Shown piece after piece: positions 1 to 8,377 of a stretch of 64,000 nt of DNA. The first letter of the stretch is position 1. The number at the start of each line of letters is the position of its first letter. Source of the stretch: Candidatus Vagococcus giribetii (lineage in GTDB: Bacteria; Bacillota; Bacilli; Lactobacillales; Vagococcaceae). The DNA is taken from the NCBI RefSeq assembly GCF_017316185.1, contig NZ_JAFLVX010000025.1:1-64000 (forward strand), read 5' to 3'. Under the pieces are notes generated by a model. It had not been told where the DNA came from. It made no database searches and saw only the letters and a list, made by a program, of their open reading frames with translations. Position numbers and translations under genes: made by a program.

Positions 1-17
1 TACTTTGTCTACAGTCT

Positions 18-50
18 GAGGCTGACAATTTTGTCAGCCTCTTTGTTTTG
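18..50 (+). terminator. Rho-independent terminator of an upstream gene
   Basis: A perfect 10-bp stem (18-27 with 32-41, loop ATTT) begins GAGGCTGACA and is followed on the plus strand by TTTGTTTTG. The T-rich tail lies on the plus side, so it mainly ends a plus-strand gene left of the window. It may also mark the end of the convergent zwf. Confidence 0.8.
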
Positions 51-52
51 GT

Positions 53-1567
53 TTAATCAAGTAAGCCTTGGTTTTTATACCAGGCATCTGGTTCCCAAAT
101 CCATTTGTGTCCTTCTTTTTCTAGTAATTCAAAGGCACATTCTGGTCCCATTGAACCAGCTGGATAATGAGGGATAGGAGTTGTTTCTTTCTCCCAAGTT
201 TCTTTAATCCCATCAACAATCTTCCAAGAGTTAGCTACTTCATCCCAATGAGTGAAGTTTGTCGCATCGCCCTTTAGACAGTCTAGAATTAATTTTTCGT
301 ATGCCTCAGGGCTATTGTAAAGATTATCTTGAGAATGACGGTAGTCTAATCGAACAGGATCAATGTTAAAACCATCACCTACTTCTTTACCATTAAGAGT
401 TAAAGAGAAACCTTCTGTTGGTTGAATGTAGATGGTTAAGACATTTTCTGGCAATTGACTATCTAAGTCGTTACTATCTCTAAAAATGTTGATAGGTGTT
501 GATTTAAAGACAATATGGATACGTGTTCCTTTTTCAGTCATACGTTTTCCAGTTCTCACGTAAAATGGCACACCAGCCCATCTAAAGTTATCAATTAAAA
601 ACTTACCTGCTAAGAAGGTTTCTGTTTGAGAATTAGGATCAACTCCAGGTTCTTCGTTGTAGCTAGTAAATTCAGTATCAGCTAAACGTCCAGCACTGTA
701 TTGACCACGTACAAAATTCTCTTTTACTTCTTCTTCGTTATAAATACGAATTGATTTTAATGCATTGATTTTTTCTGCACGAATCGCTTCTTCTGAAAAG
801 ACAGTTGGAGCTTCCATAGCAAGTAGGGCAACTACTTGTAAGATATGGTTTTGAAGCATATCTTTAAGAGCACCACTTTGGTCGTAATACCCACCACGCT
901 CTTCTACACCAACGGCTTCGGCTAAAGTAACTTGTACATTATCAATGTATTTATAGTTCCATAAAGATTCAAAAATATTGTTACCAAAACGAACAGCAGA
1001 AATATTTTGAATCATTTCTTTACCTAAGTAATGGTCAATACGGAAGATTTGCTCTTCCTTAAAACTAGCTGAAATTTCTTCATTGAGTTGTAGAGCTGTT
1101 TTGTAGTCTGTTCCAAAAGGTTTTTCAATAATCAGACGATTGAATCCATGTTCAGTCATAATGTTTTCAGATTTAATGTGTTGAGAGATGGTACCAAAGA
1201 AACGTGGTGCCATAGCTAAATAAAATAGGCGATTGCCATTTAAGTCGTAAGTTTGGTCAAGAGAGTCAGCCAATTGACCGAGTAGTTGATATTCTTCAGT
1301 GTTATCAACATTATGGGCTTGGTAATAAAAATGACTCACAAATTCATCTAAATCTTCTTTAGTTGGATTGAGGGAAGCAACAGATTCTGCTACCACTTCT
1401 CTAAAGTAGTCATTTGACCACTGACGACGTGCTGTTCCGATAACAGCAAAATGTTCACGAATGTTTCCTTTACGAAATAGTCTAAACAAAGAAGGGTAGA
1501 GTTTTCGTTTAGCTAAATCTCCAGTTCCTCCAAAAATAATAAACAAAGCTTTATTTTCTTGTGACAT
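53..1567 (-). CDS. zwf: Glucose-6-phosphate 1-dehydrogenase
   Basis: This cytoplasmic enzyme oxidises glucose-6-phosphate to 6-phosphogluconolactone with NADP+, the first step of the oxidative pentose phosphate pathway. The 504-residue protein has the usual family length. Near the N-terminus it carries the Rossmann dinucleotide motif IIFGGTGDLAKRKLYP, and around residue 175 the substrate and catalytic signature FRIDHYLGKE. The conserved YVRTGKRM segment lies in the C-terminal half. The ATG at 1567 follows an AGGA-type ribosome binding site on the minus strand. It is monocistronic here and divergent from the thioesterase gene. Confidence 0.97.
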   Translation of the reverse strand: MSQENKALFIIFGGTGDLAKRKLYPSLFRLFRKGNIREHFAVIGTARRQWSNDYFREVVAESVASLNPTKEDLDEFVSHFYYQAHNVDNTEEYQLLGQLADSLDQTYDLNGNRLFYLAMAPRFFGTISQHIKSENIMTEHGFNRLIIEKPFGTDYKTALQLNEEISASFKEEQIFRIDHYLGKEMIQNISAVRFGNNIFESLWNYKYIDNVQVTLAEAVGVEERGGYYDQSGALKDMLQNHILQVVALLAMEAPTVFSEEAIRAEKINALKSIRIYNEEEVKENFVRGQYSAGRLADTEFTSYNEEPGVDPNSQTETFLAGKFLIDNFRWAGVPFYVRTGKRMTEKGTRIHIVFKSTPINIFRDSNDLDSQLPENVLTIYIQPTEGFSLTLNGKEVGDGFNIDPVRLDYRHSQDNLYNSPEAYEKLILDCLKGDATNFTHWDEVANSWKIVDGIKETWEKETTPIPHYPAGSMGPECAFELLEKEGHKWIWEPDAWYKNQGLLD

Positions 1568-1616
1568 AGCAGATCCTACTTTCCTAACAATAATGAAATA
1601 TTAATGGTTAATATTC

Positions 1617-1647
1617 ATTATACATTCTACTTCTAATGGTGGCACAA
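1617..1647 (-). promoter_or_regulatory. Candidate zwf promoter
   Basis: Read on the minus strand, a TATAAT -10 (1622-1617) lies about 50 bases upstream of the zwf ATG. A weak TTGTGC -35 candidate (1647-1642) sits 19 bases further up. The -10 is convincing and the -35 is poor. Confidence 0.4.
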
Positions 1648-1764
1648 AGCAATTATTTCGAGTAGATTTTCAAATTTTATCTAAAAGTTAAATAAAAAGA
1701 CATAGAGCATCAGTTCTTTTTCTGATATGCTAGATGAAAGCAAAAAGAAATGAGGGACATGTTT

Positions 1765-2499
1765 GTGGCAAAACAATATTCAGAAAAACATCAAATTCCG
1801 TACTATGAGTGTGATACCACACAGTTTTTAAAGATCCCAACATTAGTCAAAATGCTGATCAAAACCTCTGGAGCACAAAGTGATGCTTTAGGTGTGAGTG
1901 ATGAATTTATGGCTTCTTTAGGACTAGGTTGGATTATTTTACAACATGATATTTTTATTAAACGTCTACCAAAAGCAGGCGAAACTATTACAGTGACAAC
2001 AGAAGCCGAAAGCTACAATAAGTTCTTTTGCTACCGTCATTTTTGGGTTCATGACGAAGCAGGCAATGAATGTGTCTTTATGAATACGACTTTTTCAATT
2101 ATGGACTTAGAAACAAGAAAAATGGGTAGTGTTGATGACGAGGTACTAGCGCCTTTTGAGTCTGAAAAAATCAAACGAATTAGACGAGGTGAAAAAACGC
2201 TTCCTCTTGAAACAGTTCATGGAGAAAAAGAATACACTGTTCGTTATTATGACATTGATATGAATAAACACGTGAATAACTCTGTTTACCTAGATTGGGC
2301 AGTTGATTCTTTAGATGCCGCCTTTTTAATGACACATACACCAGAAAAAATTGTGGTTAAATTTAACAAAGAAGTTTTATATGGTAATAAGATAAAAAGT
2401 GAGTATCAGTTAGACGATGACGGGATAAGTCGTCATAACATTATCTCAAAAAATGATAACAGTGCAAAAGTTACCATTACTTGGAAAAGTCTTGATTAG
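1765..2499 (+). CDS. Acyl-ACP thioesterase (FatA/FatB-type double hotdog)
   Basis: This predicted cytoplasmic acyl-[acyl carrier protein] thioesterase would hydrolyse acyl-ACP to release fatty acids. It has two tandem hotdog folds, as in the PF01643 family. The second half carries the motif RYYDIDMNKHVNNSVYLDW, matching the conserved D-x-N-x-H-V-N-N active-site region. I place the start at the GTG at 1765 rather than the ATG at 1750, because TGAGGG at 1751-1756 is then an ideal ribosome binding site 8 bases upstream. With the ATG it would be internal. That gives 244 residues, normal for bacterial members. It stands alone between zwf and the aminotransferase. Confidence 0.88.
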   Translation: MAKQYSEKHQIPYYECDTTQFLKIPTLVKMLIKTSGAQSDALGVSDEFMASLGLGWIILQHDIFIKRLPKAGETITVTTEAESYNKFFCYRHFWVHDEAGNECVFMNTTFSIMDLETRKMGSVDDEVLAPFESEKIKRIRRGEKTLPLETVHGEKEYTVRYYDIDMNKHVNNSVYLDWAVDSLDAAFLMTHTPEKIVVKFNKEVLYGNKIKSEYQLDDDGISRHNIISKNDNSAKVTITWKSLD

Positions 2500-2535
2500 A
2501 TTACCTAGGTTATTCTTAAGTAATTGGCAAAACAC

Positions 2536-2564
2536 TTGCAAAAAGAGAAAAGTAAGAGTATTTT
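2536..2564 (+). promoter_or_regulatory. Candidate promoter of the aminotransferase gene
   Basis: TTGCAA (2536-2541), a 17-base spacer and TATTTT (2559-2564) lie just upstream of the CGGGAGGAAG ribosome binding site of the next gene. This is a modest match to a sigma-A promoter. Confidence 0.4.
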
Positions 2565-2605
2565 TATAAAAAAAGTTATTTGATTTTTTTCGGGAGGAAG
2601 TTAAG

Positions 2606-3823
2606 ATGAAACATTTTAATAAATCATCAAAATTAGATTATGTAAGTTACGACGTACGTGGACCGGTTCTTGAAGAAGCAGACCGTATGATGAAAAAAGG
2701 CATTGATATTATCAAGTTAAACACGGGAAACCCAGCAGCTTTTGATTTTAAAGCACCGAATGAAATCATTCATGACTTAATTACAAATGCGAGAGAGTCT
2801 GAAGGGTATTCAGATTCAAAAGGTATTTTTTCAGCGCGTAAAGCAATCCAACAATATTGTCAGTTAAAAGGATTTCCAAATGTCGGTATTGATGATATCT
2901 ACACAGGTAATGGAGTGAGTGAGTTAATCACTATGTCTATGCAAGGCTTAATTGATAATGGGGATGAAATATTAGTTCCTATGCCTGATTATCCCTTATG
3001 GACAGCAGCAGTAACTCTTGCTGGAGGTCATGCAGTTCATTATGTGTGTGACGAAGAAGCAGAGTGGTATCCAGATATGGCAGATATTCGCAGTAAAATT
3101 ACAAGTCGCACTAAAGCGATTGTCTTGATTAATCCAAATAACCCAACAGGAGCTCTTTATCCAAAAGAAGTGTTACAAGATATTGTGGATATCGCTCGTG
3201 AGCATCAATTAATTATTTATTCAGATGAAATTTATGACCGTTTAGTGATGGACGGATTAGAGCATGTGTCAATTGCCACACTTGCGCCTGATTTATGTGT
3301 CATTACGTTTAATGGTTTATCAAAATCTCATCGAGTAGCTGGTTTTAGATGTGGTTGGATGGTCATTAGTGGGGAAAAACGACATGTACAAGGTTATATT
3401 GAAGGCTTAAACATGCTAGCTTCTATGCGACTATGTTCAAATGTGTTGTCTCAACAAATAATTCAAACCGCATTAGGTGGCTATCAAAGTGTGGACGAGT
3501 TGTTACTTCCAGGAGGTAGAATTTATGAGCAACGTGAATTTATTTATAATGCTTTAAATGACATTCCTGGTATTTCAGCTAAAAAACCAAAAGCTGCCTT
3601 TTATATCTTCCCTAAAATTGATACAGCTAAGTTTAATATCCGTGATGATGAGCAGTTTGTACTAGATTTTCTACATGAAAAACATGTACTACTAGTTCAT
3701 GGTAAAGGATTTAACATGAATACACCTGATCATTTTAGAATTGTTTACTTGCCAAAAGTAGATGAGTTGGAAGTAACAACGAATGCATTAGCAGATTTTC
3801 TATTAACTTACAAACAAAAATAA
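2606..3823 (+). CDS. alaT: Alanine-type PLP aminotransferase (AlaA/AlaT family)
   Basis: This is a fold-type I pyridoxal-phosphate aminotransferase that probably transfers amino groups between glutamate and pyruvate (alanine synthesis). The 405-residue protein resembles E. coli AlaA along its length: KSSKL near the start, YDVRGPVLEEA, GYSDSKG, the PLP-site segment INPNNPTGALYP, SDEIYDRL, and NGLSKSHRVAGFRCGWM, which holds the Schiff-base lysine. A GGGAGG ribosome binding site precedes the ATG by a normal distance. A strong hairpin terminator follows immediately, so the gene is monocistronic. Substrate preference is inferred from the family. Confidence 0.88.
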   Translation: MKHFNKSSKLDYVSYDVRGPVLEEADRMMKKGIDIIKLNTGNPAAFDFKAPNEIIHDLITNARESEGYSDSKGIFSARKAIQQYCQLKGFPNVGIDDIYTGNGVSELITMSMQGLIDNGDEILVPMPDYPLWTAAVTLAGGHAVHYVCDEEAEWYPDMADIRSKITSRTKAIVLINPNNPTGALYPKEVLQDIVDIAREHQLIIYSDEIYDRLVMDGLEHVSIATLAPDLCVITFNGLSKSHRVAGFRCGWMVISGEKRHVQGYIEGLNMLASMRLCSNVLSQQIIQTALGGYQSVDELLLPGGRIYEQREFIYNALNDIPGISAKKPKAAFYIFPKIDTAKFNIRDDEQFVLDFLHEKHVLLVHGKGFNMNTPDHFRIVYLPKVDELEVTTNALADFLLTYKQK

Positions 3824-3836
3824 GACACTAAAAAAA

Positions 3837-3863
3837 CCAAGAAATCCTTTTCTTGGTTTTTTT
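3837..3863 (+). terminator. Bidirectional terminator
   Basis: CCAAGAAA (3837-3844) pairs with TTTCTTGG (3849-3856), followed by seven T. A run of A precedes it, so it also serves the minus-strand DUF2187 gene that ends at 3876. Confidence 0.88.
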
Positions 3864-3875
3864 GTTTAGAATGAG

Positions 3876-4046
3876 TTAAGCAGTCACGCTTTTTTTACTA
3901 ACGATTAAACGTCCTAAATATTTGTCTTTGATTTCTAATGATGGGTTTATAACACTGATTAGAACCGAGTTTTCGTACTCTTTTTCAATGGTGCCCTCAA
4001 ATTGTGTTCCTTGCCAATCAAATGTAACTGTACTATTAATTTCCAA
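3876..4046 (-). CDS. DUF2187 family small protein
   Basis: This 56-residue protein starts at a TTG (4046-4044) placed 8 bases after an AGGAGC ribosome binding site (4060-4055). The translation contains FDWQGTQFEGTIEKEYENS, VLISVI and RLIVSKKSVT. That is the pattern of DUF2187/YkvS proteins: a small beta-barrel-like domain with the G-x-V-E-K-x-Y-E-N-S core. An extended -10 promoter lies about 65 bases upstream and a shared terminator follows. The molecular role of the family is not known. Short length and the TTG start make it easy to miss. Confidence 0.8.
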   Translation of the reverse strand: MEINSTVTFDWQGTQFEGTIEKEYENSVLISVINPSLEIKDKYLGRLIVSKKSVTA

Positions 4047-4110
4047 AATGTAGTGCTCCTATCTAATGTAATGTGCTATAAACTAAGTTTCTAGTTTTAA
4101 TAATGGACTT

Positions 4111-4119
4111 ATTATAGCA
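4111..4119 (-). promoter_or_regulatory. Extended -10 promoter of the DUF2187 gene
   Basis: On the minus strand the sequence reads TGCTATAAT, an extended -10 (TGnTATAAT) upstream of the TTG-initiated gene. No clear -35 is visible. Confidence 0.6.
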
Positions 4120-4214
4120 TAAAATGTGTATAAAAAAAGAGTTTTATTTAAAATAAAGGGGAGAAATGATAAAAAAATGTGTTATAAGAGATAAATGAAG
4201 CCGCTTTACTTTTA

Positions 4215-4226
4215 TGTATAGACCAT
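4215..4226 (+). promoter_or_regulatory. NagR/DasR-like operator upstream of nagA
   Basis: TGTATAGACCAT resembles the imperfect palindrome bound by GntR-family NagR (YvoA) regulators, whose core is close to TGGTATAGACCA. It lies just upstream of the nagA -35 box, so it could control nagA in response to amino-sugar phosphates. No nagR gene is in the window. Confidence 0.5.
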
Positions 4227-4229
4227 TCC

Positions 4230-4258
4230 TTGACGAAAAATCGAAATAGTGATAATTT
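4230..4258 (+). promoter_or_regulatory. Candidate nagA promoter
   Basis: TTGACG (4230-4235), a 17-base spacer and TAATTT (4253-4258), followed 33 bases later by the nagA ATG. The -35 is strong and the -10 moderate. Confidence 0.5.
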
Positions 4259-4291
4259 AAAGGTAAATTAAAAAAGAAAGAAGTTTTGTCC

Positions 4292-5443
4292 ATGAAAACA
4301 GTCATTTATGCAGAAAAATTTTTCTTAACAAGTGGAATTGAAGGGCCTGGATACTTAGATATTACTCAAGGTATTTTTGGTAAAGTTACAAAAGAAAAAC
4401 CAGAAGATGCTACAGAAGTGATTGACTACACAGGTAAATGGATTGCTCCAGGTTTAGTTGATACACATATCCATGGGTTCAAAAACAACGATGTAATGGA
4501 TAACAATGCCGAAGGAATTAAACAAATGTCAGAAGATTTATTATCTTGTGGCGTGACGTCATTTTTACCAACTACATTAACATCTAGTCGTGAACAATTA
4601 ACCGCTGTTGCTAAAACAATTGGTGAAGTGTATAAAGACGTTAAGGGAGCAAAAATTCAAGGGATTTATTTTGAAGGACCTTTCTTTACTGAAGAATACA
4701 AAGGCGCACAAAATCCAGGGTATTTTTCAGACCCAGATATTGATGTTTTTAATGAATGGCAAGAAGTTTCAGGTGGCTTGATTAAAAAGATTGCCTTAGC
4801 TCCAGAACGTGTTGGGGTATCTGAATTCGTCAAGGAAGTAACAGATAACGGAGTTGTTGTAGCTCTTGGTCATAGTAATGCGACTTTAGCAGAAGCTAGT
4901 GAAGCCGTGGAGTGTGGGGCTAGTGTCTTTGTTCATGCCTTTAATGGTATGCGTGGATTGAATCACCGTGAGCCCGGTATGGTTGGAGCAGCTATGAATT
5001 TAAGACATGTTTTCTCTGAGTTAATTTGTGATGGACATCATGTGCATCCAGATGCCGCTCAAATCCTAATGGAAAAAACAGGACATGATCACATTGCCTT
5101 AATTACAGACTGTATGATGGCAGGTGGTATGCCTGATGGCGATTATATGTTAGGAGAATTCCCAGTAGTTGTTAAAGATGGAACAGCTCGTATGAAGGAA
5201 GGTAGCTTGGCAGGAAGTGTGCTACGTCTAAAAGAAGCTGTAAAAAATGTAGTCGATTGGGGTATTGCTACACCTGAGGAAGCTATTATGATGGCAACTT
5301 ATGTGCCAGCTCTAAGCTGTAAAATGGAAGACGTTTGTGGCAGTATCACAAGAGGACGTGCGGCAGACTTTATCGTGTTATCTGATTCTTTAGAATTAGA
5401 AGCAACTTATCTAGACGGCGTGTGTCGTTATCAAGTAAAATAA
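4292..5443 (+). CDS. nagA: N-acetylglucosamine-6-phosphate deacetylase
   Basis: This enzyme removes acetate from N-acetylglucosamine-6-phosphate, feeding amino sugars and recycled cell wall into glycolysis or peptidoglycan synthesis. It is an amidohydrolase: DTHIHG supplies metal ligands, FEGPFF follows, then GHSNAT, HAFNGMRGL, the substrate-contacting DGHHVHPD, the catalytic-Asp segment LITDCMMAGG and GSLAGS. I prefer the ATG at 4292 to an upstream TTG at 4286, because the AAAGAAAG purine run is then properly spaced. The protein is 383 residues, normal for the family. It has its own promoter with a NagR-like site, and a palindromic element ends the transcript. Confidence 0.95.
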   Translation: MKTVIYAEKFFLTSGIEGPGYLDITQGIFGKVTKEKPEDATEVIDYTGKWIAPGLVDTHIHGFKNNDVMDNNAEGIKQMSEDLLSCGVTSFLPTTLTSSREQLTAVAKTIGEVYKDVKGAKIQGIYFEGPFFTEEYKGAQNPGYFSDPDIDVFNEWQEVSGGLIKKIALAPERVGVSEFVKEVTDNGVVVALGHSNATLAEASEAVECGASVFVHAFNGMRGLNHREPGMVGAAMNLRHVFSELICDGHHVHPDAAQILMEKTGHDHIALITDCMMAGGMPDGDYMLGEFPVVVKDGTARMKEGSLAGSVLRLKEAVKNVVDWGIATPEEAIMMATYVPALSCKMEDVCGSITRGRAADFIVLSDSLELEATYLDGVCRYQVK

Positions 5444-5454
5444 CATTAGTTTGA

Positions 5455-5559
5455 GGTTGTGGCAGAAGTGTTAGCTACAAGAAATAAATAAGAAAATCGC
5501 TAAATACGTTTGCTGATTTTTGTTTATTTCTTGTAGCCACTTCTGTGACACCGTTTTTT
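5455..5559 (+). repeat. Long palindromic element acting as nagA terminator
   Basis: A near-perfect inverted repeat of about 98 bases. The arms around 5455-5488 and 5523-5552 share GCAGAAGTG, GCTACAAGAAATAAA and their complements, with further pairing inside (AAAATC with GATTTT). TTTTTT follows at 5554-5559. It is far longer than the other terminators here and looks like a dispersed intergenic palindrome that also ends nagA transcription. Confidence 0.75.
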
Positions 5560-5581
5560 AGTAAATAGGAGGTAATGGAGA

Positions 5582-6673
5582 ATGTATCAAGAGAGAATGA
5601 ATCAAGTCATTAATAAAATGAAAGAACAACATCAGGCTCAGTTAATTGTGTCAGATCCAATGACCATACTGTATTTAACAGGTAAAGAAATCGATCCAGG
5701 TGAAAGATTAGTAGCTCTAGTTTTAAAAGCAGATGGTAATCATGTAGCTATCATTAATCGATTATTCCCCGTGTCAGAAGCAGAAATTGGAATGCCGATT
5801 GTTTCAGTAGACGATACTGATGAAGCTAAAGGGATTGCTATTTTAGCCAAACAATTAGATCATAAAGAAACAATTGGTGTGGATAAATATTGGACAGCAG
5901 AATTTTTACTTGCTTTAATGAACCAAGTCGGAGAAGGTGTGAGTCATTACACATTGAGTTCAGATATTACAGACGCTATCCGCGGGGTGAAATCAGCTGA
6001 AGAAATTGAGTTAATGAAAGAAGTTTCTTTAGATAACGATACAGCGATTGGAAAATTAGCTGAATTAATTCCAGAACAGTTAACCGAACTTGCTATGACA
6101 GAAAAATTAGCAGCCATCTACGCTGATTTAGGCAATACTGGTTTTTCATTTGATCCTATTGTGGCATATGGTGCTAACGGAGCAGACCCACATCACATGA
6201 ATGACGATTCTTTGGTTAAAGCAGGAGATAGCATTATCTTAGATATCGGTGGTATGAAAAATGGCTACTGTTCTGACATGACGCGTACATTCTTCTATAA
6301 AGAAGTCTCTGATAAAAGTCGTGAGGTTTACGAAACTGTTTTAGAAGCTAATAAGCGTGCGATTGCTAAAGTAAAACCGGGTGTGACCTTTGCAGAGATT
6401 GATGCAGCTGCAAGAGATTACATTACGGAAAAAGGTTATGGTGAGTACTTCACTCATCGTACGGGTCATTTCATCGGTATGGAATGTCACGAAGCAGGAG
6501 ACGTATCTGCGATTAATCACAATGAAGTAGAACCAGGGATGATTTTCTCTATTGAACCAGGTATTTATTTACCAGGTGAAGTTGGAGTACGTATTGAAGA
6601 TTTAGTAGTAGCAACTGAAACAGGCTGTGACCTCCTAAACCATTACCCTAAAGAATTAACAATTATTGACTAA
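5582..6673 (+). CDS. pepQ: Xaa-Pro dipeptidase/aminopeptidase (M24 family)
   Basis: This cytoplasmic metallopeptidase would cleave X-Pro peptides. The 363-residue protein has an N-terminal creatinase-like domain (about 1-125) and a C-terminal pita-bread catalytic domain. The five metal ligands can be located in DIGGMKNGYCSDMTRTF (two Asp), GHFIGMECHE (His), FSIEPGIYLPG (Glu) and GVRIEDLV (Glu). AGGAGG stands 8 bases before the ATG. The gene is monocistronic, with a strong terminator behind it. Size and architecture fit PepQ or YqhT-type proteins. Which of these is uncertain, so the symbol is tentative. Confidence 0.85.
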   Translation: MYQERMNQVINKMKEQHQAQLIVSDPMTILYLTGKEIDPGERLVALVLKADGNHVAIINRLFPVSEAEIGMPIVSVDDTDEAKGIAILAKQLDHKETIGVDKYWTAEFLLALMNQVGEGVSHYTLSSDITDAIRGVKSAEEIELMKEVSLDNDTAIGKLAELIPEQLTELAMTEKLAAIYADLGNTGFSFDPIVAYGANGADPHHMNDDSLVKAGDSIILDIGGMKNGYCSDMTRTFFYKEVSDKSREVYETVLEANKRAIAKVKPGVTFAEIDAAARDYITEKGYGEYFTHRTGHFIGMECHEAGDVSAINHNEVEPGMIFSIEPGIYLPGEVGVRIEDLVVATETGCDLLNHYPKELTIID

Positions 6674-6692
6674 AGTAAATGATAATAAGAAA

Positions 6693-6729
6693 GCCCTTAA
6701 CCATTATTATGTTGGTTAAGGGCTTTTTT
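6693..6729 (+). terminator. Bidirectional terminator between convergent genes
   Basis: GCCCTTAACCA (6693-6703) pairs perfectly with 6713-6723 and is followed by six T. It separates the peptidase from the convergent minus-strand gene ending at 6733. Confidence 0.9.
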
Positions 6730-6732
6730 GAG

Positions 6733-8301
6733 TTATTGTGAGGTGATAATTGGCTGAAGTTCTTGTTCAAAGGACCAAGTAGCTCCCTGATCTTGGGATA
6801 AAAATTCGCATTCAATGAGAGCACCTTTATCTGAGCCTTGTGTTTTCACTAAATTTAAACGAATACTAAGAAGATTAGCGCTTTTTTGTGTCACTTCATT
6901 AGGTGACGTAAAAATATCTAGACCCTCAGTTGTGTATCCTTCAGGCAGTTGAATGAGTGATTTTTCAAAATGTTGAGCATAATCATTTGTATAGTATAAG
7001 CTATCACGTGTAGCTAAAAAACCAACTTGTTGAGAGATGAAGCTAGCGTGTTGTAAAGGTGTATCAAGAGATGTTTCTCCTGTTTTGTGCCATGTTTTTC
7101 CATAGTCATTTGAGTCATAGATGAAAATACTTTCACTGGACATGATATCGGCAATACTTGTTATGACAAAGAAAGAGCCATTTTTATTTGTTTGCATTTT
7201 TCTGTAGCGCAAACGTTCATAACTATCAGCAATGTCATGTGATTGCCATGTTTGACCGTTGTCTTCTGAAATAAGAACAGCTAATGGCAGTCTAGCATCT
7301 GTGGCTTCAGTTGGTGAATACAAGTACCAAGAAAAATCTGGCGAAATATCAAAGGTTTGATTCATGAAATACCCTTCAGGAATACCACCTGATGAAAGGG
7401 TGTATTCTCCTTGCCGAGTAGAGGAGATAGAGATAGGAACGTGTTGCCAAGACTGTCCGTGATTAGTGGTTTGGTATAAAGTATCATTTGCTTGATCCAT
7501 GTGATAAGTCATTTGAAGCTCAGAAGACTCTTTAATCGCAGTGGAGGTTCCACCTTTTAAAGCAGAATCAAAGGTCTCATTAGGAGTCGTTTCAGTATTA
7601 GTTAATAAATCAGCAGCAGTTATATCTCGTTTATTTAAAGGTCCAACCAAGTAAAGATAACTTAGAAGGACACCACTCGCAAAAAGAGCTACGAAGCTAT
7701 AAGTTAATTTTTTTTGCCAATGATGTTTTTTTGTAGTCGCCTGAGGTAATTCTTTTTGAGTATCAATAAGCATATAAATGCGATACAAACCAAATAGGCT
7801 TTGACTTCGTCCAATCAGTACATGATAGTCATCTTCTGAAGTATTTAAGGAGACGATCGATTTTTTTAAAAGACTTCTTTTGGTAGGCACTTCCTTTATT
7901 TCCTGTTGATCAATAAAATAGTAATAGTTAGTATCTTCTTCAATAAGTTCCCAGTCACTCAGTAAATCAATTTGGTTTTCTAACCAATCTTGAAAATGAC
8001 GATTGAAGGAAACATAATGACCCAGATGAAAACAAGCAATTGTAGCGAAGAAACTTAAGAAAAGCCAACCCATTATTTTTGAAAAAAGATAAAGATCTGC
8101 TAGTCGTGTTAGGTAGAAAAAATTGTCAGTTTGGCTACTTAATAAGTTAAAAAACAAAAAGCCACAACCAAAGAAAAAGAGAGAAGTGGCTAAAGCTAAG
8201 AGAATAACATGGCTGATTCTCTTTTTAAAAAAGGTTTTAAAAACTGTTTGTATGTGTTGTTTATTGGCAAGTAAGTCGATTAATAGGAGCTCTTTATCCA
8301 T
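6733..8301 (-). CDS. Membrane protein with extracellular BNR/Asp-box-like repeats
   Basis: I do not recognise a named family for this 522-residue protein. Hydrophobic segments at about residues 30-53, 72-95 and 200-220 frame a cytoplasmic stretch of about 100 residues. A large C-terminal domain, probably external, follows. That domain repeats BNR/Asp-box-like motifs: NHGQSWQ, EDNGQTWQ, NDYGKTWH and DQGATWS (S/N-x-D-x-G-x-T-W pattern), as in sialidase-like beta-propellers and Ycf48-like proteins. No sialidase active site is evident, so binding or assembly is more likely than catalysis. AAAGGA precedes the ATG by 9 bases. It is first in a minus-strand accessory region but has its own promoter. 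Confidence 0.7.
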   Translation of the reverse strand: MDKELLLIDLLANKQHIQTVFKTFFKKRISHVILLALATSLFFFGCGFLFFNLLSSQTDNFFYLTRLADLYLFSKIMGWLFLSFFATIACFHLGHYVSFNRHFQDWLENQIDLLSDWELIEEDTNYYYFIDQQEIKEVPTKRSLLKKSIVSLNTSEDDYHVLIGRSQSLFGLYRIYMLIDTQKELPQATTKKHHWQKKLTYSFVALFASGVLLSYLYLVGPLNKRDITAADLLTNTETTPNETFDSALKGGTSTAIKESSELQMTYHMDQANDTLYQTTNHGQSWQHVPISISSTRQGEYTLSSGGIPEGYFMNQTFDISPDFSWYLYSPTEATDARLPLAVLISEDNGQTWQSHDIADSYERLRYRKMQTNKNGSFFVITSIADIMSSESIFIYDSNDYGKTWHKTGETSLDTPLQHASFISQQVGFLATRDSLYYTNDYAQHFEKSLIQLPEGYTTEGLDIFTSPNEVTQKSANLLSIRLNLVKTQGSDKGALIECEFLSQDQGATWSFEQELQPIITSQ

Positions 8302-8329
8302 AAGTCAGTATCCTTTGTTTTTATTGATT

Positions 8330-8335
8330 ATTATA
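8330..8335 (-). promoter_or_regulatory. -10 element for the BNR-repeat membrane protein
   Basis: TATAAT on the minus strand, about 30 bases upstream of the ATG. A -35 is not obvious. Confidence 0.45.
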
Positions 8336-8377
8336 TCATTAAAGTAACAGAAAATAAGAAATTAATAGAGGAGAGAT

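Noticed and set aside
8123-8347. 74-codon plus-strand ORF
   Set aside because: It is antisense to the N-terminal membrane region of the BNR-repeat gene and has low-complexity Lys/Leu content.
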